The notes under the pieces: generated by a model
Told to the model about the DNA's origin: nothing
The model's database searches: none
What the model saw: the letters and a program-made list of their open reading frames with translations, nothing else
Part shown: positions 5,596-7,700 of the stretch, piece by piece
Numbering within the stretch: the first letter of the stretch is position 1
Layout of the letters: each line of letters opens with the position of its first letter
DNA from: Ruminococcus sp.
GTDB taxonomy: Bacteria > Bacillota > Clostridia > Oscillospirales > Ruminococcaceae
Reading direction: 5' to 3'
Assembly: GCA_014799675.1 (NCBI GenBank)
Contig: JAAVHM010000004.1
Span: 1 to 7,700 of the forward strand
DNA: 7,700 nt
Program-made: the position numbers and the translations under genes

Positions 5596-6861
5596 ATGAA
5601 TACTGAAATTTATAAGCTTTTTCTTGAATGTTTCCCACAGTTTCCCATGACGGAAGCCGTATTCAACAGGCTTCTTGATACAGACAAATGCGAAATTATT
5701 ACTCATGGCGAGAGTGGCAAGCTTGCAGGCTTTACAGCCGTGGACGGCAACTGCATACGCCTGATATGCGTTTCTCCCGAATTTCGCGGCAAGGGTATAG
5801 GACATACTCTTATGCAGAAAAGCGAGGAGCTTATTGCCAAAAACGGTTTTAAAAAAGCTGTTCTCGGCGGGCAGGATTCGGAGTTTTTTATTGGCGCAGT
5901 TACTCCCGAAGAGCAATGGAAAAATATGCAGAACGAGTTTTTTGAGAACGAGGGCTACCGCGCAAGAAACGGCTGTCTTGAAATGCGTATGAATATGTCT
6001 GATTTTGATTTTGAGGGACTTGACATACCTCCCTGCCCCGACAATGTAACCTTTGGCTACATTTCCAAGGACAGAAAAGATGAGCTTTTAACGGCGGTGG
6101 AAAAGGTCAGCGAAGAATGGGTTCAGTACTTCACATTTGACAGTCCGATTTTTGCCGCTGAAATAGACGGAAAAATTGCGGGCTTCTGCATTGTTGACAT
6201 TGATGTGGACACCATTATCAGTACGGATAAAAACAGCGTTGGAATGGTGGGCTGCGTCGGAACTGTCCCCGAGCACCGCCGTAAAGGCATAGGACTTGCC
6301 ATGGCGGCAAATGCTGTTCAGGACGCAAAACAAAAGGGCTGCGACGAAATATTTATTCACTATACATATCTTGACTGGTGGTACGGCAAGCTTGGCTTCA
6401 AGACTTTCCTCCACTACTGGTTCGGTGAAAAGGAGCTGCAAAAAATGATCTCACATAAATTTTATAATGAACTCCCCGACGAGGCAAAGCTTATCAGAAA
6501 CGAGGTCTTTGTAGATGAACAAGGCTTTTATGATGAATTTGACGATAACGACAAAAAATGTTTGCATGTTGTGCTGTTTGACGACGATATCCCCATTGCA
6601 ACGGGAAGAACTTTTCCCGAAAGCGGCAGCACTTACACTATCGGCAGAATTGCAGTAAGGAAACCCTACAGGGGAAAAAACATTGGCGCGGAGGTCATGA
6701 AGCTTCTGGAAACAAAAGTAAAAGAGCTTGGAGCTGATACAACCGCGGTTTCCGCGCAATGCAGGGCGCAGGGCTTTTACGAAAAAATAGGCTACACCGC
6801 AAGCGGAGATATCTATTTCGACCAATACTGCGAACATATCCACATGGAAAAGAAAATATAA
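5596..6861 (+). CDS. Protein with three tandem GNAT acetyltransferase domains
   Basis: Predicted cytoplasmic acetyl-CoA-dependent N-acetyltransferase, 421 residues, about three times a single GNAT domain. Domain 1 (about 1-132) has the pyrophosphate-binding motif CVSPEFRGKGIG (58-69). Domain 2 (about 150-280) has GTVPEHRRKGIG (222-233) and ends in YGKLGF (263-268). Domain 3 (about 284-421) has IAVRKPYRGKNIG (352-364), where Asn replaces the usual Gly, and resembles the ElaA/YjcF group: EVFVDEQGF (303-311), HVVLFDDDIPIATGRTF (324-340), FYEKIGY (394-400), HIHMEK (414-419). Acceptors are unknown. AAAGGA (5581-5586) lies 9 nt before the ATG, supporting this start. No stop or frameshift interrupts the frame, so the fusion is continuous. 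An internal ribosome binding site precedes Met284 (see findings). No hairpin terminator follows directly; the first good one is at 7086-7126. Confidence 0.9.
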   Translation: MNTEIYKLFLECFPQFPMTEAVFNRLLDTDKCEIITHGESGKLAGFTAVDGNCIRLICVSPEFRGKGIGHTLMQKSEELIAKNGFKKAVLGGQDSEFFIGAVTPEEQWKNMQNEFFENEGYRARNGCLEMRMNMSDFDFEGLDIPPCPDNVTFGYISKDRKDELLTAVEKVSEEWVQYFTFDSPIFAAEIDGKIAGFCIVDIDVDTIISTDKNSVGMVGCVGTVPEHRRKGIGLAMAANAVQDAKQKGCDEIFIHYTYLDWWYGKLGFKTFLHYWFGEKELQKMISHKFYNELPDEAKLIRNEVFVDEQGFYDEFDDNDKKCLHVVLFDDDIPIATGRTFPESGSTYTIGRIAVRKPYRGKNIGAEVMKLLETKVKELGADTTAVSAQCRAQGFYEKIGYTASGDIYFDQYCEHIHMEKKI

Positions 6862-6896
6862 TTTTTCCTTTTTCAATATGGTATATTACAGTTATG

Positions 6897-6928
6897 ATAT
6901 GTGATAAAACGCATTTATCATTACATAT
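6897..6928. repeat. AT-rich inverted repeat upstream of the orphan promoter
   Basis: ATATGT-GATAAA (6897-6908) pairs with TTTATC (6914-6919) and ACATAT (6923-6928), 12 pairs with a 3-nt bulge and 5-nt loop. No T-run follows, so it is a poor terminator. It ends 6 bp before the -35 box at 6935 and could be an operator or a weak 3' end for the GNAT mRNA; neither is shown. Confidence 0.5.
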
Positions 6929-6934
6929 TTACAT

Positions 6935-6963
6935 TTTACATTTTATTTGCGATATGCTATAAT
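6935..6963 (+). promoter_or_regulatory. Promoter without an obvious gene (orphan promoter)
   Basis: -35 TTTACA (6935-6940), 17-bp spacer, -10 TATAAT (6958-6963) with extended -10 TG at 6955-6956. Transcription should start near 6970. Downstream on this strand there is only a terminator; the next gene runs the other way. Confidence 0.65.
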
Positions 6964-7001
6964 TTTGTTAAAGAACAAATATGAAAAATGATATTATAAC
7001 A

Positions 7002-7119
7002 CAACAGCCGATTTTGGTCGGTTTCGTTTGTAATATACCATTGCACAGTTTATGTGCATATACATTCCCCTAACAATCCCTATAAAATCGGCTGTTGCCT
7101 TTTTTGGCAACAGCCGATT
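7002..7119. repeat. Three-copy inverted/direct repeat forming alternative hairpins
   Basis: Copy A CAACAGCCGATTTT (7002-7015) is the exact complement of copy B (7084-7097). Copy C (7106-7119, GGCAACAGCCGATT) is the exact complement of 7086-7099, overlapping B. A and C share the 12-nt direct repeat CAACAGCCGATT. B can pair with A or C but not both. Confidence 0.9.
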
Positions 7120-7126
7120 CCTTTTT
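7086..7126. terminator. Convergent terminator between the GNAT/small-RNA region and the DUF58 gene
   Basis: A perfect 14-bp stem (7086-7099 with 7106-7119) around a TTTTTT loop, followed on the plus strand by CC and five Ts. On the minus strand it begins 5 nt after the DUF58 stop codon and is followed by TTTTATA, so it can work in both directions. Confidence 0.88.
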
Positions 7127-7700
7127 AATCCAATAATTCCGCCGAGTGATCCTCGTTGAGCCGCCATATCTGACGGGCGTTTCCAACCGAAGTATTGTCC
7201 GAAGTTATAACAACAGAGGTTATACCCTGTTCCTCCGCAGAAGAAATTTCGGCGGAAAGCTTGCTGTCAAAGAGCGATGTGTACAGCAAAATTCCTTTTC
7301 CCGCAACAAAGTCTGTGGGAATTCTGCTGCCTTTATAAGTCTGATCGTCAAATTTGTACTCCGCCATTTTGGTCTGCAATTCAGATACATCTGCGGGGTC
7401 GTTGATTTCAAATTGTGTGAAAACGCCGTTAAATAAGCAATATACCGTCGTTTCAAAGCCGCATTTTACAAGTCCCAATGCAGCCGCAAGCATACCCTCT
7501 ACAGCACGCTCGTTCAACAGAACGTCCATTCCCCCGCAGGCGTCCAGAACTATGGTCTGCTGAATGGACTCAACCTCGTCGTCCAGCCGCACCATGTATT
7601 TGTCCCGCTTGGAGGAAAGCTTCCAGTTTATCCTGCGGACAGGGTCGCCGTCCTCGTATTCCTTATGGGTGTAACCGGGCATACCGCCGAATTTTACAAA
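7125..7700 (-). CDS. DUF58 domain protein, C-terminal part (truncated by window edge)
   Basis: The frame is open from the right edge (7700) to a TAA at 7127-7125, giving 191 residues; the true start lies beyond the window and the ATG at 7682 is an internal Met. The first visible residues contain the DUF58 signature, Glu-Tyr then GDPVRRINWK (residues 18-27 of the fragment), followed by LSSKRDKYMVR. A von Willebrand A-like segment follows with IVLDACGGM (50-58); the metal-site DxSxS of classical VWA domains is not intact. The remainder looks like alternating strands and helices of a Rossmann-like fold, with no membrane segment in this part. In many bacteria DUF58 genes sit beside MoxR-type AAA ATPase and transglutaminase genes, so those are the expected neighbours to the right. 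The molecular function of the family is poorly known. Confidence 0.88.
   Translation of the reverse strand, partial: FVKFGGMPGYTHKEYEDGDPVRRINWKLSSKRDKYMVRLDDEVESIQQTIVLDACGGMDVLLNERAVEGMLAAALGLVKCGFETTVYCLFNGVFTQFEINDPADVSELQTKMAEYKFDDQTYKGSRIPTDFVAGKGILLYTSLFDSKLSAEISSAEEQGITSVVITSDNTSVGNARQIWRLNEDHSAELLD

Larger units (their letters stand above)
6970..7126 (+). ncRNA. Candidate small RNA (about 135-155 nt)
   Basis: The segment is bounded by a good promoter (6935-6963) and strong hairpins with T-runs at 7100-7105 and 7122-7126. The RNA could close on itself through a 14-bp stem (7002-7015 with 7084-7097), holding a small hairpin TGCACA-gttta-TGTGCA (7042-7058) and other AU-rich pairing inside. 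I could not match it to 6S RNA, tmRNA, SRP RNA, RNase P or a riboswitch I know. A 30-codon reading frame (6981-7073) lies inside but has no proper ribosome binding site. The claim rests on signals only. The alternative is a promoter that looks good by chance in AT-rich DNA, with the hairpin simply ending the neighbouring genes. Confidence 0.4.

Noticed and set aside
6981..7073. 30-codon frame in the candidate small RNA (starts MKNDIITQQP)
   Set aside because: Its ATG would be only about 11 nt from the predicted transcript start, with just a weak AAAGAA before it. As a leader peptide it would have no downstream gene to control. It is kept only as a remote possibility.

Overview
The window looks like an ordinary chromosomal stretch of a low-to-mid-GC Firmicute, most probably a Clostridia member close to Ruminococcus/Oscillospiraceae. 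The evidence is SigA-type promoters (TTGACA or TTGAAA, 17 bp, TATAAT), strong AAGGAG-type ribosome binding sites, hairpin plus U-run terminators, a DUF1540 Cys-rich small protein, a Bacillus-type HD-domain CCA enzyme and a DUF58 protein. The genus is inferred, not proven. I see no insertion sequence, phage gene, CRISPR array or restriction system.

Layout from left to right. 1-182 (-): N-terminal part of an unidentified single-pass membrane protein with an arginine-rich tail, cut by the window edge. 183-473: divergent promoters. 474-2222 (+): cytoplasmic GH13 alpha-amylase-family enzyme joined by a Pro/Glu-rich linker to a C-terminal DUF1653 domain. 2235-2289: terminator shared with the convergent gene. 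2314-2481 (-): 55-residue DUF1540 protein. 2775-4115 (+): tRNA nucleotidyltransferase (cca type). 4203-4410 (+): two serine tRNA genes, anticodons UGA and GCU, with their own promoter and terminator. 4517-5449 (+): S66-family LD-carboxypeptidase. 5596-6861 (+): protein made of three GNAT acetyltransferase domains in tandem. 6935-7126: a good promoter with no convincing gene behind it, ending in a three-copy inverted repeat and terminator, proposed here as a small RNA locus. 7125-7700 (-): C-terminal part of a DUF58 protein, cut by the window edge.

The genes are mostly single transcription units with their own promoters and terminators and do not form one pathway. The one functional link is the tRNA 3'-end enzyme next to two tRNA-Ser genes. 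The others cover intracellular maltodextrin/alpha-glucan breakdown (GH13), murein peptide recycling or peptide-antibiotic immunity (S66), and acetyl transfer to unknown acceptors (GNAT).

The points most worth a second look are the GH13-DUF1653 fusion, the triple GNAT protein with a well-formed ribosome binding site and ATG exactly at the start of its third domain, and the orphan promoter feeding mutually exclusive hairpins at 7002-7119. None of these is shown here to be a new system.
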